Assembly (NCBI GenBank): GCA_963169105.1
Contig: OY720634.1
Coordinates: forward strand, 152,093,584 to 152,157,583
Length of the DNA stretch: 64,000 nt
DNA from: Ceriagrion tenellum
Lineage: Eukaryota > Arthropoda > Insecta > Odonata > Coenagrionidae
Direction of reading: 5' to 3'
The position numbers were made by a program, and so were the translations under genes. This document shows, in pieces, positions 47,601 through 62,627 of this stretch. Under the pieces are notes generated by a model. The model did no database searches and was not told where the DNA came from. It was given only the letters and a program-made list of their open reading frames with translations. How positions within the stretch are numbered: the stretch's first letter is position 1; every line of letters starts with the position of its first letter.

Positions 47601-48790
47601 ATTTGGCTTTCTTATTATAATATTCACAAAAACATAATTTAATAATGTGTGAAATCATTATCTTGCAAAAATTTCAAGAATCAACAAAACAAAAGGATTA
47701 TTATAGTTAGTATGTTCACCATTGTACATTTATTTTTGTGAATCACCAAATAAACGTAATTATGGATTAAAGATGTGTAAGTATTTTTAAACAATCAACT
47801 ATTCAAAGAAGGAAGTAAAAATGTTCACTGATGGTTTATTTGGTTTTTTTCAAAAGAAAAAGGATATTAAAATGACCGAAATCGTGATAAAGAAATATTT
47901 TCAGGTATCTAGAAAAGAAATAAGGAAATTAATTGATCAGTATTTTGCACTTATTTTATAGTAGATTAAAAACACAAGGAATTGAAAGGGCGAAATCGCA
48001 ATCTTTGGAATATTTTCGAGTTGAAAAATGAAGGTTCAATGTTACAATGTATGCCGTTTTTCCTTTATTTTAAGTCACGTTCACTGCATCAAAAAATTGA
48101 ATAAGCGTGTTCCTTATTTTGGGAAAACAAATCAGCTATCAAAATATAAAAAACAGAGTGATTGTGATACTATTTTGGGGTTTTTTTTAGGTAGTTTCAA
48201 ATGAACATGATGATGAAACAGGAGAAGTCTTGATCATGGAAACCTTTGTGAGATTTTGACTTTTAATACAACATAATAGCTATGTTATCATTTTACCAAA
48301 ACACTCTTGCTAGTTTCTCCCAAACAAGCAAATGAAATAAGCGATATCGTTACGCCGGTGATATTTAGAAGAAATCAAATTATCTGTAAATAGTATTGAA
48401 TCACATTGTACAGAATATTTCACAGCATTAAATTTTGTGTGAGGAAAATCCTTATTATAGGGGGTACCATCATTCCCATTTATACTCATAAAAATTTCAA
48501 TATATCATGTATCACCATAAAGAGCACGCTGTAGTTACCTCTTCTCCTTCTGTCTTCACTTTATTCTGCCTAAGCTCATGCTTTCAACCTGTGATCTCTC
48601 TGTCAATATTTTGAGCTAATAAAGAGCATTAAAAACTCTTTGGTATGCGCTGTATACCATTATTCATGTTTTTCGATGCTCTGCATGGGTGTACCAGTTT
48701 TTGATTTCCCTGATTTGATCTTAGATCCCAACGTCTCATTTCTTTTCTCAATTTTTATGTTCGTTAGGTCTCATGTTTTCTTTACTGTAG

Positions 48791-48891
48791 TTTTTCTTCC
48801 ACACACAAGTTGGCCAGAAGTACCAGAATCCCTTGTCAATCCATTTGGTGACGATGGCGATGATTTTGAAGCCAATTGGCGATTCGACAGG
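48791..48891 (+). pseudogene. Bestrophin-like exon fragment, unit 3
   Basis: Identical in translation to the unit 2 copy; enclosing frame 48640-48930. Confidence 0.7.
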
Positions 48892-49195
48892 CCAAGGCGC
48901 GCCCCAGGCTGTAGCACCACCGGATGGTAATGATGAATCCGCGGAGTGATGTGGTTAGAAATAAAACATAAGGACTACGACGAATAGTGGTAAAACACAC
49001 ACCGAAGAAGCTCAACCGAGGTCATAAGGCATCTAGTTACCATCGATTATTTTTCAGTGTTCAATATCTGAGTATCCCATTTGTCACATGGCACTACGGT
49101 TAAAATGAGAGCATAACGATTGCTTTCGAACTAATTACCTCTCACACTCTTTCGCAAGTCGTTTTAAATGGGTTAAATGATGTGAAAAATTTCCT

Positions 49196-49276
49196 CCTAC
49201 TACAAGCCGTCACCTGGGATCGAACCGCCGACTCCTTTTCTGAGAGAGTATTGTAACAATCTAAGCAAACTAGTGA
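49196..49276 (-). repeat. tRNA-derived SINE-like segment, unit 3
   Basis: Same sequence as in unit 1. Confidence 0.6.
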
Positions 49277-52200
49277 ATTAATTTTTATAAAAATGCAATG
49301 CACTTTCAATGATTCTGAATAGTGAAATGAAATGAACGAAAAAGTTGGAGGAGGCGGGTTAACCACACTGGAACCTAAGCTTCGTTAGCGTTTACGAGGG
49401 CGTCGCCTCCGGCCTTACGGCTCTCTCTCGCACCGGCTATCTAGAGCAACGGCCTCGGCTCCTCCGTGGGGGAACGAGTGAAAATTAGGGCTTTTCTTTC
49501 ACTCTACGGATTACGCATATGAATATTAAATAATTAAATAAGAGCGAAGTTAACTCTAAACGTACGATTTTAATTCCTAAGGACATTCTGAAGAGTTGAA
49601 TTTGGTATTTCCGCAAGCATTCAACCATTATCTTACACCTAGGGATATCCACATGTGCTTAATATTATATGTTTCGTGCACCACTTTAAATTTGGCAACA
49701 AACTGCTATCCATGTTGGTATTAAAGAAATTAATTCTGTGATTTCAGTTGAAAAAGCTTTTGGTGTTCCCGTAATGTTAACGGTAAAAATTCAGTCGTAT
49801 TATATTCTCACTTACTCATTTCCCGTGTTTGCACATACCGATGGTGGTTGCTAAGGAAGTTATTTGTTGTTCACCCATCTCCATTAAGATGTTGTATTGG
49901 ATAAGCTCCTTTGAATATTGAGGAATTGATTGCATTCAGGTGGGTTGCTCCTTGCTGATAATGCTGCATGTATTTCAACTAAAAATATCAGTATATTATT
50001 GCGATATGACAATGCAAAACTGAAATCAAGCGCAGTGTCAAGTAGAAGTCTCGTTTGTGTCGCTCATCTCTTGGCACTAGACATCTTACAATACTGGTAA
50101 TTTTGTTACTTTCGATACTGGTAAATTGAAATAAGTGACATCCGGATCTTGGAAAGATTTTAAGTAAGAAATAATGAAAGAGCAGAGCAGTAGCAAGTAT
50201 TGAAATAAGCAACCTTGGAACTGAGCGAAATATAGGACTTGGACTTACTAAGAAATAAAAAGAAATCTAGGAATGGAGTTGAAATGTTCATTGTTTTGCA
50301 TTTCATTTTTTGGTTGATGTGCTCGAATCAGACATTTAAATGTATAAACTCTTTGTCTGGAATGGGTATTTTTTTAGGGAAATCAAAGAAGAAATCATGG
50401 AACTGAGTTGATATGTAAACGATATCGCGTTTCATTTTCGGTATATTCGGAAAATGAAGAATTTGGAATGAGCGAAATGTTGACTTTTTAAATGATTTTT
50501 CAAGAAATCAAGACATTAAGAACCTGAGTTGAAATGTTCACGTTATGGATTGCTTTCAGGGTTCCTTTCAAAAATCAAGGAAAGAAACATAGTTTCACAG
50601 TTTAGCATTCAAAAATGTAGATTCACAGACAAGAGAGTTTGGAATGAGCGAAATTGTAATCCAGGAAATATTTTCTAGAAATCAAGAAAATGAAGGATCA
50701 AAGAGTAAATATTGACGATATTGTGTTTATTATTTGGTACAAACCCAGGAAGAGAAGTTGTCTTTACTTCAGTTTCACAAAAATTGTAGCTAAAATGTAA
50801 ATATTTGAAATATTTTCTAGAAATCCATATCTTAAGGATCGGAGGTGAAATATTTTTCGTTTCACGATTTTTGTCATTTTCACAATAGCAAGAAAAATAT
50901 GAGCCAATTGTTGATGTTGTCGGTATTGTCATAAGATATCATCGTAGAGAAATGAAATTCTCACCGTTTTTCCTTTCTACGAGTAGGATTCAACGCAATC
51001 AAAAAATCAAATAAGCGAAAACTTGATCGTGGAAATATTTTTTAGCATTAAAATTTTAAAATAACAGAATAGCTTCATTATCATTTCACAGAACATCCTG
51101 GTATTTTCTCTCACACAAGAAACTGAAATTAGCAAAATCCTTACCCCGGAGATATTTACAAGAAATCATAATATCTGCGAACAGTAGTGAATTATTTCAC
51201 GTTTTTTAGGTGATTTCCCACAAAAAAGTATTTTATGATTAGCGATAACGGAATTTTGGAAATACTTTCAAGATATCGATTAATCATAGAACTGAGTCTA
51301 AGTATTCGTGGTACGCGTTATCAAAACGTAGGATCACGGACACAAGAAAAGTTACTGTGCAAAATTTTTCATCTAGGAAATATTTTAAGAAAAAATGGTG
51401 TATAAAAATTGTGTTCTTTAATTCACCATTCCGCGTTTTATATTGAAAAACTCACAAATAGTAAACGTTGATCTTTTGGGAACAAGGGTTTCCCTCTTTA
51501 ATCCGTCTTGGATTTGTCAAATTTTTAAAAAATAACTTAGGGGTAATGGAAAGGGTTTACAAATATTTGAAAAACCAGACGTCGAAATTAAGGAAATCTT
51601 TATTCTTTACATATTTAAAAAAAATCACAAATGAGGAAAATGTTATATCAGGTAGACATACAGAAAAAAGGAATTTGAACTAAGCGAATTGCCGATGCTG
51701 GAAATACTATTGAGAAATCCTTAAATAAGGGTAAATAGTTGAAATAATCGCCGTTTTAAGTTTTTCGTTATATTATTACCAAAGAACTTGATATAAGCAA
51801 AATATTGATCATAGAAATATTTACCTTGATGAAAACATCAAGGAAGAGAAGACCAATGAACGTCGTTTCACGTTTCTCTTAAAGTAGGTTAAAAGAAAGA
51901 AAGAAACTGAAGTGGCCTAAAGGTTATTTTGAAAATTTCTCAACGGAAAAACCAAAGATCAGAGTTGTAATGATCACCATTCAACGTATATTGTAAGAAA
52001 ATTGAATAGAAGTTCTGGTGGTAAAGAAAAAATATATTCATTCATTATATTTTATTCGGTAAATTCATAAAAGAAATTATATGAAATCAGCGGAATTGCG
52101 ATCTTGTTTTATAATTTCAAGGAGTCAAACAATCAACTCACAGTATTTATACACTCATTCGGCTTTTGCTACGTACGCTATTTGGCTTTCTTATTATAAT

Positions 52201-53369
52201 ATTCACAAAAACATAATTTAATAATGTGTGAAATCATTATCTTGCAAAAATTTCAAGAATCAACAAAACAAAAGGATTATTATAGTTAGTATGTTCACCA
52301 TTGTACATTTATTTTTGTGAATCACCAAATAAACGTAATTATGGATTAAAGATGTGTAAGTATTTTTAAACAATCAACTATTCAAAGAAGGAAGTAAAAA
52401 TGTTCACTGATGGTTTATTTGGTTTTTTTCAAAAGAAAAAGGATATTAAAATGACCGAAATCGTGATAAAGAAATATTTTCAGGTATCTAGAAAAGAAAT
52501 AAGGAAATTAATTGATCAGTATTTTGCACTTATTTTATAGTAGATTAAAAACACAAGGAATTGAAAGGGCGAAATCGCAATCTTTGGAATATTTTCGAGT
52601 TGAAAAATGAAGGTTCAATGTTACAATGTATGCCGTTTTTCCTTTATTTTAAGTCACGTTCACTGCATCAAAAAATTGAATAAGCGTGTTCCTTATTTTG
52701 GGAAAACAAATCAGCTATCAAAATATAAAAAACAGAGTGATTGTGATACTATTTTGGGGTTTTTTTTAGGTAGTTTCAAATGAACATGATGATGAAACAG
52801 GAGAAGTCTTGATCATGGAAACCTTTGTGAGATTTTGACTTTTAATACAACATAATAGCTATGTTATCATTTTACCAAAACACTCTTGCTAGTTTCTCCC
52901 AAACAAGCAAATGAAATAAGCGATATCGTTACGCCGGTGATATTTAGAAGAAATCAAATTATCTGTAAATAGTATTGAATCACATTGTACAGAATATTTC
53001 ACAGCATTAAATTTTGTGTGAGGAAAATCCTTATTATAGGGGGTACCATCATTCCCATTTATACTCATAAAAATTTCAATATATCATGTATCACCATAAA
53101 GAGCACGCTGTAGTTACCTCTTCTCCTTCTGTCTTCACTTTATTCTGCCTAAGCTCATGCTTTCAACCTGTGATCTCTCTGTCAATATTTTGAGCTAATA
53201 AAGAGCATTAAAAACTCTTTGGTATGCGCTGTATACCATTATTCATGTTTTTCGATGCTCTGCATGGGTGTACCAGTTTTTGATTTCCCTGATTTGATCT
53301 TAGATCCCAACGTCTCATTTCTTTTCTCAATTTTTATGTTCGTTAGGTCTCATGTTTTCTTTACTGTAG

Positions 53370-53470
53370 TTTTTCTTCCACACACAAGTTGGCCAGAAGT
53401 ACCAGAATCCCTTGTCAATCCATTTGGTGACGATGGCGATGATTTTGAAGCCAATTGGCGATTCGACAGG
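53370..53470 (+). pseudogene. Bestrophin-like exon fragment, unit 4
   Basis: Identical in translation to the unit 2 copy; enclosing frame 53219-53509. Confidence 0.7.
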
Positions 53471-53774
53471 CCAAGGCGCGCCCCAGGCTGTAGCACCACC
53501 GGATGGTAATGATGAATCCGCGGAGTGATGTGGTTAGAAATAAAACATAAGGACTACGACGAATAGTGGTAAAACACACACCGAAGAAGCTCAACCGAGG
53601 TCATAAGGCATCTAGTTACCATCGATTATTTTTCAGTGTTCAATATCTGAGTATCCCATTTGTCACATGGCACTACGGTTAAAATGAGAGCATAACGATT
53701 GCTTTCGAACTAATTACCTCTCACACTCTTTCGCAAGTCGTTTTAAATGGGTTAAATGATGTGAAAAATTTCCT

Positions 53775-53855
53775 CCTACTACAAGCCGTCACCTGGGATC
53801 GAACCGCCGACTCCTTTTCTGAGAGAGTATTGTAACAATCTAAGCAAACTAGTGA
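53775..53855 (-). repeat. tRNA-derived SINE-like segment, unit 4
   Basis: Same sequence as in unit 1. Confidence 0.6.
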
Positions 53856-56800
53856 ATTAATTTTTATAAAAATGCAATGCACTTTCAATGATTCTGAATA
53901 GTGAAATGAAATGAACGAAAAAGTTGGAGGAGGCGGGTTAACCACATTGGAACCTAAGCTTCGTTAGCGTTTACGAGGGCGTCGCCTCCGGCCTTACGGC
54001 TCTCTCTCGCACCGGCTATCTAGAGCAACGGCCTCGGCTCCTCCGTGGGGGAACGAGTGAAAATTAGGGCTTTTCTTTCACTCTACGGATTACGCATATG
54101 AATATTAAATAATTAAATAAGAGCGAAGTTAACTCTAAACGTACGATTTTAATTCCTAAGGACATTCTGAAGAGTTGAATTTGGTATTTCCGCAAGCATT
54201 CAACCATTATCTTACACCTAGGGATATCCACATGTGCTTAATATTATATGTTTCGTGCACCACTTTAAATTTGGCAACAAACTGCTATCCATGTTGGTAT
54301 TAAAGAAATTAATTCTGTGATTTCAGTTGAAAAAGCTTTTGGTGTTCCCGTAATGTTAACGGTAAAAATTCAGTCGTATTATATTCTCACTTACTCATTT
54401 CCCGTGTTTGCACATACCGATGGTGGTTGCTAAGGAAGTTATTTGTTGTTCACCCATCTCCATTAAGATGTTGTATTGGATAAGCTCCTTTGAATATTGA
54501 GGAATTGATTGCATTCAGGTGGGTTGCTCCTTGCTGATAATGCTGCATGTATTTCAACTAAAAATATCAGTATATTATTGCGATATGACAATGCAAAACT
54601 GAAATCAAGCGCAGTGTCAAGTAGAAGTCTCGTTTGTGTCGCTCATCTCTTGGCACTAGACATCTTACAATACTGGTAATTTTGTTACTTTCGATACTGG
54701 TAAATTGAAATAAGTGACATCCGGATCTTGGAAAGATTTTAAGTAAGAAATAATGAAAGAGCAGAGCAGTAGCAAGTATTGAAATAAGCAACCTTGGAAC
54801 TGAGCGAAATATAGGACTTGGACTTACTAAGAAATAAAAAGAAATCTAGGAATGGAGTTGAAATGTTCATTGTTTTGCATTTCATTTTTTGGTTGATGTG
54901 CTCGAATCAGACATTTAAATGTACAAACTCTTTGTCTGGAATGGGTATGTTTTTAGGGAAATCAAAGAAGAAACCATGGAACTGAGTTGATATGTAAACG
55001 ATATCGCGTTTCATTTTCGGTATATTCGGAAAATGAAGAATTTGGAATGAGCGAAATGTTGACTTTTTAAATGATCTTTCAAGAAATCAAGACATTAAGA
55101 ACCTGAGTTGAAATGTTCACGTTATGGATTGCTTTCAGGGTTCCTTATAAAAATCAAGGAAAGAAACATAGTTTCACAGTTTAGCATTCAAAAATGTAGA
55201 TTCACAGACAAGAGAGTTTGGAATGAGCGAAATTGTAATCCAGGAAATATTTTCTAGAAATCAAGAAAATGAAGGATCAAAGAGTAAATATTGACGATAT
55301 TGTGTTTATTATTTGGTACAAACCCAGGAAGAGAAGTTGTCTTTACTTCAGTTTCACAAAAATTGTAGCTAAAATGTAAATATTTGAAATATTTTCTAGA
55401 AATCCATATCTTAAGGATCGGAGGTGAAATATTTTTCGTTTCACGATTTTTGTCATTTTCACAATAGCAAGAAAAATATGAGCCAATTGTTGATGTTGTC
55501 GGTATTGTCATAAGATATCATCGTAGAGAAATGAAATTCTCACCGTTTTTCCTTTCTACGAGTAGGATTCAACGCAATCAAAAAATCAAATAAGCGAAAA
55601 CTTGATCGTGGAAATATTTTTTAGCATTAAAATTTTAAAATAACAGAATAGCTTCATTATCATTTCACAGAACATCCTGGTATTTTCTCTCACACAAGAA
55701 ACTGAAATTAGCAAAATCCTTACCCCGGAGATATTTACAAGAAATCATAATATCTGCGAACAGTAGTGAATTATTTCACGTTTTTTAGGTGATTTCCCAC
55801 AAAAAATGTTTTATGATTAGCGATATCGGAATTTTGGAAATACTTTCAAGATATCGATTAATCATAGAACTGAGTCTAAGTATTCGTGGTACGCGTTATC
55901 AAAACGTAGGATCACGGACACAAGAAAGGTTACTCTGCAAAATTTTTCATCTAGGAAATATTTTAAGAAAAAATGGTGTATAAAAATTGTGTTCTTTAAT
56001 TCACCATTCCGCGTTTTATATTGAAAAACTCACAAATAGTAAACGTTGATCTTTTGGGAACAAGGGTTTCCCTCTTTAATCCGTCTTGGATTTGTCAAAT
56101 TTTTAAAAAATAACTTAGGGGTAATGGAAAGGGTTTACAAATATTTGAAAAACCAGACGTCGAAATTAAGGAAATCTTTATTCTTTACATATTTAAAAAA
56201 AATCACAAATGAGGAAAATGTTATATCAGGTAGACATACAGAAAAAAGGAATTTGAACTAAGCGAATTGCCGATGCTGGAAATACTATTGAGAAATCCTT
56301 AAATAAGGGTAAATAGTTGAAATAATCGCCGTTTTAAGTTTTTCGTTATATTATTACCAAAGAACTTGATATAAGCAAAATATTGATCATAGAAATATTT
56401 ACCTTGATGAAAACATCAAGGAAGAGAAGACCAATGAACGTCGTTTCACGTTTCTCTTAAAGTAGGTTAAAAGAAAGAAAGAAACTGAAGTGGCCTAAAG
56501 GTTATTTTGAAAATTTCTCAACGGAAAAACCAAAGATCAGAGTTGTAATGATCACCATTCAACGTATATTGTAAGAAAATTGAATAGAAGTTCTGGTGGT
56601 AAAGAAAAAATATATTCATTCATTATATTTTATTCGGTAAATTCATAAAAGAAATTATATGAAATCAGCGGAATTGCGATCTTGTTTTATAATTTCAAGG
56701 AGTCAAACAATCAACTCACAGTATTTATACACTCATTCGGCTTTTGCTACGTACGCTATTTGGCTTTCTTATTATAATATTCACAAAAACATAATTTAAT

Positions 56801-57947
56801 AATGTGTGAAATCATTATCTTGCAAAAATTTCAAGAATCAACAAAACAAAAGGATTATTATAGTTAGTATGTTCACCATTGTACATTTATTTTTGTGAAT
56901 CACCAAATAAACGTAATTATGGATTAAAGATGTGTAAGTATTTTTAAACAATCAACTATTCAAAGAAGGAAGTAAAAATGTTCACTGATGGTTTATTTGG
57001 TTTTTTTCAAAAGAAAAAGGATATTAAAATGACCGAAATCGTGATAAAGAAATATTTTCAGGTATCTAGAAAAGAAATAAGGAAATTAATTGATCAGTAT
57101 TTTGCACTTATTTTATAGTAGATTAAAAACACAAGGAATTGAAAGGGCGAAATCGCAATCTTTGGAATATTTTCGAGTTGAAAAATGAAGGTTCAATGTT
57201 ACAATGTATGCCGTTTTTCCTTTATTTTAAGTCACGTTCACTGCATCAAAAAATTGAATAAGCGTGTTCCTTATTTTGGGAAAACAAATCAGCTATCAAA
57301 ATATAAAAAACAGAGTGATTGTGATACTATTTTGGGGTTTTTTTTAGGTAGTTTCAAATGAACATGATGATGAAACAGGAGAAGTCTTGATCATGGAAAC
57401 CTTTGTGAGATTTTGACTTTTAATACAACATAATAGCTATGTTATCATTTTACCAAAACACTCTTGCTAGTTTCTCCCAAACAAGCAAATGAAATAAGCG
57501 ATATCGTTACGCCGGTGATATTTAGAAGAAATCAAATTATCTGTAAATAGTATTGAATCACATTGTACAGAATATTTCACAGCATTAAATTTTGTGTGAG
57601 GAAAATCCTTATTATAGGGGGTACCATCATTCCCATTTATACTCATAAAAATTTCAATATATCATGTATCACCATAAAGAGCACGCTGTAGTTACCTCTT
57701 CTCCTTCTGTCTTCACTTTATTCTGCCTAAGCTCATGCTTTCAACCTGTGATCTCTCTGTCAATATTTTGAGCTAATAAAGAGCATTAAAAACTCTTTGG
57801 TATGCGCTGTATACCATTATTCATGTTTTTCGATGCTCTGCATGGGTGTACCAGTTTTTGATTTCCCTGATTTGATCTTAGATCCCAACGTCTCATTTCT
57901 TTTCTCAATTTTTATGTTCGTTAGGTCTCATGTTTTCTTTACTGTAG

Positions 57948-58048
57948 TTTTTCTTCCACACACAAGTTGGCCAGAAGTACCAGAATCCCTTGTCAATCCA
58001 TTTGGTGACGATGGCGATGATTTTGAAGCCAATTGGCGATTCGACAGG
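57948..58048 (+). pseudogene. Bestrophin-like exon fragment, unit 5
   Basis: Identical in translation to the unit 2 copy; enclosing frame 57797-58087. Confidence 0.7.
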
Positions 58049-58352
58049 CCAAGGCGCGCCCCAGGCTGTAGCACCACCGGATGGTAATGATGAATCCGCG
58101 GAGTGATGTGGTTAGAAATAAAACATAAGGACTACGACGAATAGTGGTAAAACACACACCGAAGAAGCTCAACCGAGGTCATAAGGCATCTAGTTACCAT
58201 CGATTATTTTTCAGTGTTCAATATCTGAGTATCCCATTTGTCACATGGCACTACGGTTAAAATGAGAGCATAACGATTGCTTTCGAACTAATTACCTCTC
58301 ACACTCTTTCGCAAGTCGTTTTAAATGGGTTAAATGATGTGAAAAATTTCCT

Positions 58353-58433
58353 CCTACTACAAGCCGTCACCTGGGATCGAACCGCCGACTCCTTTTCTGA
58401 GAGAGTATTGTAACAATCTAAGCAAACTAGTGA
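58353..58433 (-). repeat. tRNA-derived SINE-like segment, unit 5
   Basis: Same sequence as in unit 1. Confidence 0.6.
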
Positions 58434-61400
58434 ATTAATTTTTATAAAAATGCAATGCACTTTCAATGATTCTGAATAGTGAAATGAAATGAACGAAAAA
58501 GTTGGAGGAGGCGGGTTAACCACACTGGAACCTAAGCTTCGTTAGCGTTTACGAGGGCGTCGCCTCCGGCCTTACGGCTCTCTCTCGCACCGGCTATCTA
58601 GAGCAACGGCCTCGGCTCCTCCGTGGGGGAACGAGTGAAAATTAGGGCTTTTCTTTCACTCTACGGATTACGCATATGAATATTAAATAATTAAATAAGA
58701 GCGAAGTTAACTCTAAACGTACGATTTTAATTCCTAAGGACATTCTGAAGAGTTGAATTTGGTATTTCCGCAAGCATTCAACCATTATCTTACACCTAGG
58801 GATATCCACATGTGCTTAATATTATATGTTTCGTGCACCACTTTAAATTTGGCAACAAACTGCTATCCATGTTGGTATTAAAGAAATTAATTCTGTGATT
58901 TCAGTTGAAAAAGCTTTTGGTGTTCCCGTAATGTTAACGGTAAAAATTCAGTCGTATTATATTCTCACTTACTCATTTCCCGTGTTTGCACATACCGATG
59001 GTGGTTGCTAAGGAAGTTATTTGTTGTTCACCCATCTCCATTAAGATGTTGTATTGGATAAGCTCCTTTGAATATTGAGGAATTGATTGCATTCAGGTGG
59101 GTTGCTCCTTGCTGATAATGCTGCATGTATTTCAACTAAAAATATCAGTATATTATTGCGATATGACAATGCAAAACTGAAATCAAGCGCAGTGTCAAGT
59201 AGAAGTCTCGTTTGTGTCGCTCATCTCTTGGCACTAGACATCTTACAATACTGGTAATTTTGTTACTTTCGATACTGGTAAATTGAAATAAGTGACATCC
59301 GGATCTTGGAAAGATTTTAAGTAAGAAATAATGAAAGAGCAGAGCAGTAGCAAGTATTGAAATAAGCAACCTTGGAACTGAGCGAAATATAGGACTTGGA
59401 CTTACTAAGAAATAAAAAGAAATCTAGGAATGGAGTTGAAATGTTCATTGTTTTGCATTTCATTTTTTGGTTGATGTGCTCGAATCAGACATTTAAATGT
59501 ATAAACTCTTTGTCTGGAATGGGTATTTTTTTAGGGAAATCAAAGAAGAAATCATGGAACTGAGTTGATATGTAAACGATATCGCGTTTCATTTTCGGTA
59601 TATTCGGAAAATGAAGAATTTGGAATGAGCGAAATGTTGACTTTTTAAATGATTTTTCAAGAAATCAAGAAATTAAGAACCTGAGTTGAAATGTTCACGT
59701 TATGGATTGCTTTCAGGGTTCCTTATAAAAATCAAGGAAAGAAACATAGTTTCACAGTTTAGCATTCAAAAATGTAGATTCACAGACAAGAGAGTTTGGA
59801 ATGAGCGAAATTGTAATCCAGGAAATATTTTCTAGAAATCAAGAAAATGAAGGATCAAAGAGTAAATATTGACGATATTGTGTTTATTATTTGGTACAAA
59901 CCCAGGAAGAGAAGTTGTCTTTACTTCAGTTTCACAAAAATTGTAGCTAAAATGTAAATATTTGAAATATTTTCTAGAAATCCATATCTTAAGGATCGGA
60001 GGTGAAATATTTTTCGTTTCACGATTTTTGTCATTTTCACAATAGCAAGAAAAATATGAGCCAATTGTTGATGTTGTCGGTATTGTCATAAGATATCATC
60101 GTAGAGAAATGAAATTCTCACCGTTTTTCCTTTCTACGAGTAGGATTCAACGCAATCAAAAAATCAAATAAGCGAAAACTTGATCGTGGAAATATTTTTT
60201 AGCATTAAAATTTTAAAATAACAGAATAGCTTCATTATCATTTCACAGAACATCCTGGTATTTTCTCTCACACAAGAAACTGAAATTAGCAAAATCCTTA
60301 CCCCGGAGATATTTACAAGAAATCATAATATCTGCGAACAGTAGTGAATTATTTCACGTTTTTTAGGTGATTTCCCACAAAAAAGTATTTTATGATTAGC
60401 GATAACGGAATTTTGGAAATACTTTCAAGATATCGATTAATCATAGAACTGAGTCTAAGTATTCGTGGTACGCGTTATCAAAACGTAGGATCACGGACAC
60501 AAGAAAAGTTACTGTGCAAAATTTTTCATCTAGGAAATATTTTAAGAAAAAATGGTGTATAAAAATTGTGTTCTTTAATTCACCATTCCGCGTTTTATAT
60601 TGAAAAACTCACAAATAGTAAACGTTGATCTTTTGGGAACAAGGGTTTCCCTCTTTAATCCGTCTTGGATTTGTCAAATTTTTAAAAAATAACTTAGGGG
60701 TAATGGAAAGGGTTTACAAATATTTGAAAAACCAGACGTCGAAATTAAGGAAATCTTTATTCTTTACATATTTAAAAAAAATCACAAATGAGGAAAATGT
60801 TATATCAGGTAGACATACAGAAAAAAGGAATTTGAACTAAGCGAATTGCCGATGCTGGAAATACTATTGAGAAATCCTTAAATAAGGGTAAATAGTTGAA
60901 ATAATCGCCGTTTTAAGTTTTTCGTTATATTATTACCAAAGAACTTGATATAAGCAAAATATTGATCATAGAAATATTTACCTTGATGAAAACATCAAGG
61001 AAGAGAAGACCAATGAACGTCGTTTCACGTTTCTCTTAAAGTAGGTTAAAAGAAAGAAAGAAACTGAAGTGGCCTAAAGGTTATTTTGAAAATTTCTCAA
61101 CGGAAAAACCAAAGATCAGAGTTGTAATGATCACCATTCAACGTATATTGTAAGAAAATTGAATAGAAGTTCTGGTGGTAAAGAAAAAATATATTCATTC
61201 ATTATATTTTATTCGGTAAATTCATAAAAGAAATTATATGAAATCAGCGGAATTGCGATCTTGTTTTATAATTTCAAGGAGTCAAACAATCAACTCACAG
61301 TATTTATACACTCATTCGGCTTTTGCTACGTACGCTATTTGGCTTTCTTATTATAATATTCACAAAAACATAATTTAATAATGTGTGAAATCATTATCTT

Positions 61401-62526
61401 GCAAAAATTTCAAGAATCAACAAAACAAAAGGATTATTATAGTTAGTATGTTCACCATTGTACATTTATTTTTGTGAATCACCAAATAAACGTAATTATG
61501 GATTAAAGATGTGTAAGTATTTTTAAACAATCAACTATTCAAAGAAGGAAGTAAAAATGTTCACTGATGGTTTATTTGGTTTTTTTCAAAAGAAAAAGGA
61601 TATTAAAATGACCGAAATCGTGATAAAGAAATATTTTCAGGTATCTAGAAAAGAAATAAGGAAATTAATTGATCAGTATTTTGCACTTATTTTATAGTAG
61701 ATTAAAAACACAAGGAATTGAAAGGGCGAAATCGCAATCTTTGGAATATTTTCGAGTTGAAAAATGAAGGTTCAATGTTACAATGTATGCCGTTTTTCCT
61801 TTATTTTAAGTCACGTTCACTGCATCAAAAAATTGAATAAGCGTGTTCCTTATTTTGGGAAAACAAATCAGCTATCAAAATATAAAAAACAGAGTGATTG
61901 TGATACTATTTTGGGGTTTTTTTTAGGTAGTTTCAAATGAACATGATGATGAAACAGGAGAAGTCTTGATCATGGAAACCTTTGTGAGATTTTGACTTTT
62001 AATACAACATAATAGCTATGTTATCATTTTACCAAAACACTCTTGCTAGTTTCTCCCAAACAAGCAAATGAAATAAGCGATATCGTTACGCCGGTGATAT
62101 TTAGAAGAAATCAAATTATCTGTAAATAGTATTGAATCACATTGTACAGAATATTTCACAGCATTAAATTTTGTGTGAGGAAAATCCTTATTATAGGGGG
62201 TACCATCATTCCCATTTATACTCATAAAAATTTCAATATATCATGTATCACCATAAAGAGCACGCTGTAGTTACCTCTTCTCCTTCTGTCTTCACTTTAT
62301 TCTGCCTAAGCTCATGCTTTCAACCTGTGATCTCTCTGTCAATATTTTGAGCTAATAAAGAGCATTAAAAACTCTTTGGTATGCGCTGTATACCATTATT
62401 CATGTTTTTCGATGCTCTGCATGGGTGTACCAGTTTTTGATTTCCCTGATTTGATCTTAGATCCCAACGTCTCATTTCTTTTCTCAATTTTTATGTTCGT
62501 TAGGTCTCATGTTTTCTTTACTGTAG

Positions 62527-62627
62527 TTTTTCTTCCACACACAAGTTGGCCAGAAGTACCAGAATCCCTTGTCAATCCATTTGGTGACGATGGCGATGAT
62601 TTTGAAGCCAATTGGCGATTCGACAGG
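62527..62627 (+). pseudogene. Bestrophin-like exon fragment, unit 6
   Basis: Identical in translation to the unit 2 copy; enclosing frame 62376-62666. Confidence 0.7.

Larger units (their letters stand above)
47503..52081. repeat. Array unit 3 (type O)
   Basis: It has TGTATAAAC, GAAATCATGG, AATGATTTTTC, GCGATAACGG and AGAAAAGTTACTGTGC at the alternating sites. A private change is GGTTCCTTTCAAAAATC near 50566. Confidence 0.9.
52082..56659. repeat. Array unit 4 (type E)
   Basis: It carries the type E states of unit 2, but shares CGGAGGTG, GAACATCCTGG and GGTATTGTCATAAG with units 3 and 5. That shows partial homogenisation across types. Confidence 0.9.
56660..61238. repeat. Array unit 5 (type O)
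   Basis: It carries the type O states of units 1 and 3. AAGAAATTAAGAACC near 59667 matches unit 1 rather than units 2-4, another sign of mosaic exchange. Confidence 0.9.
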
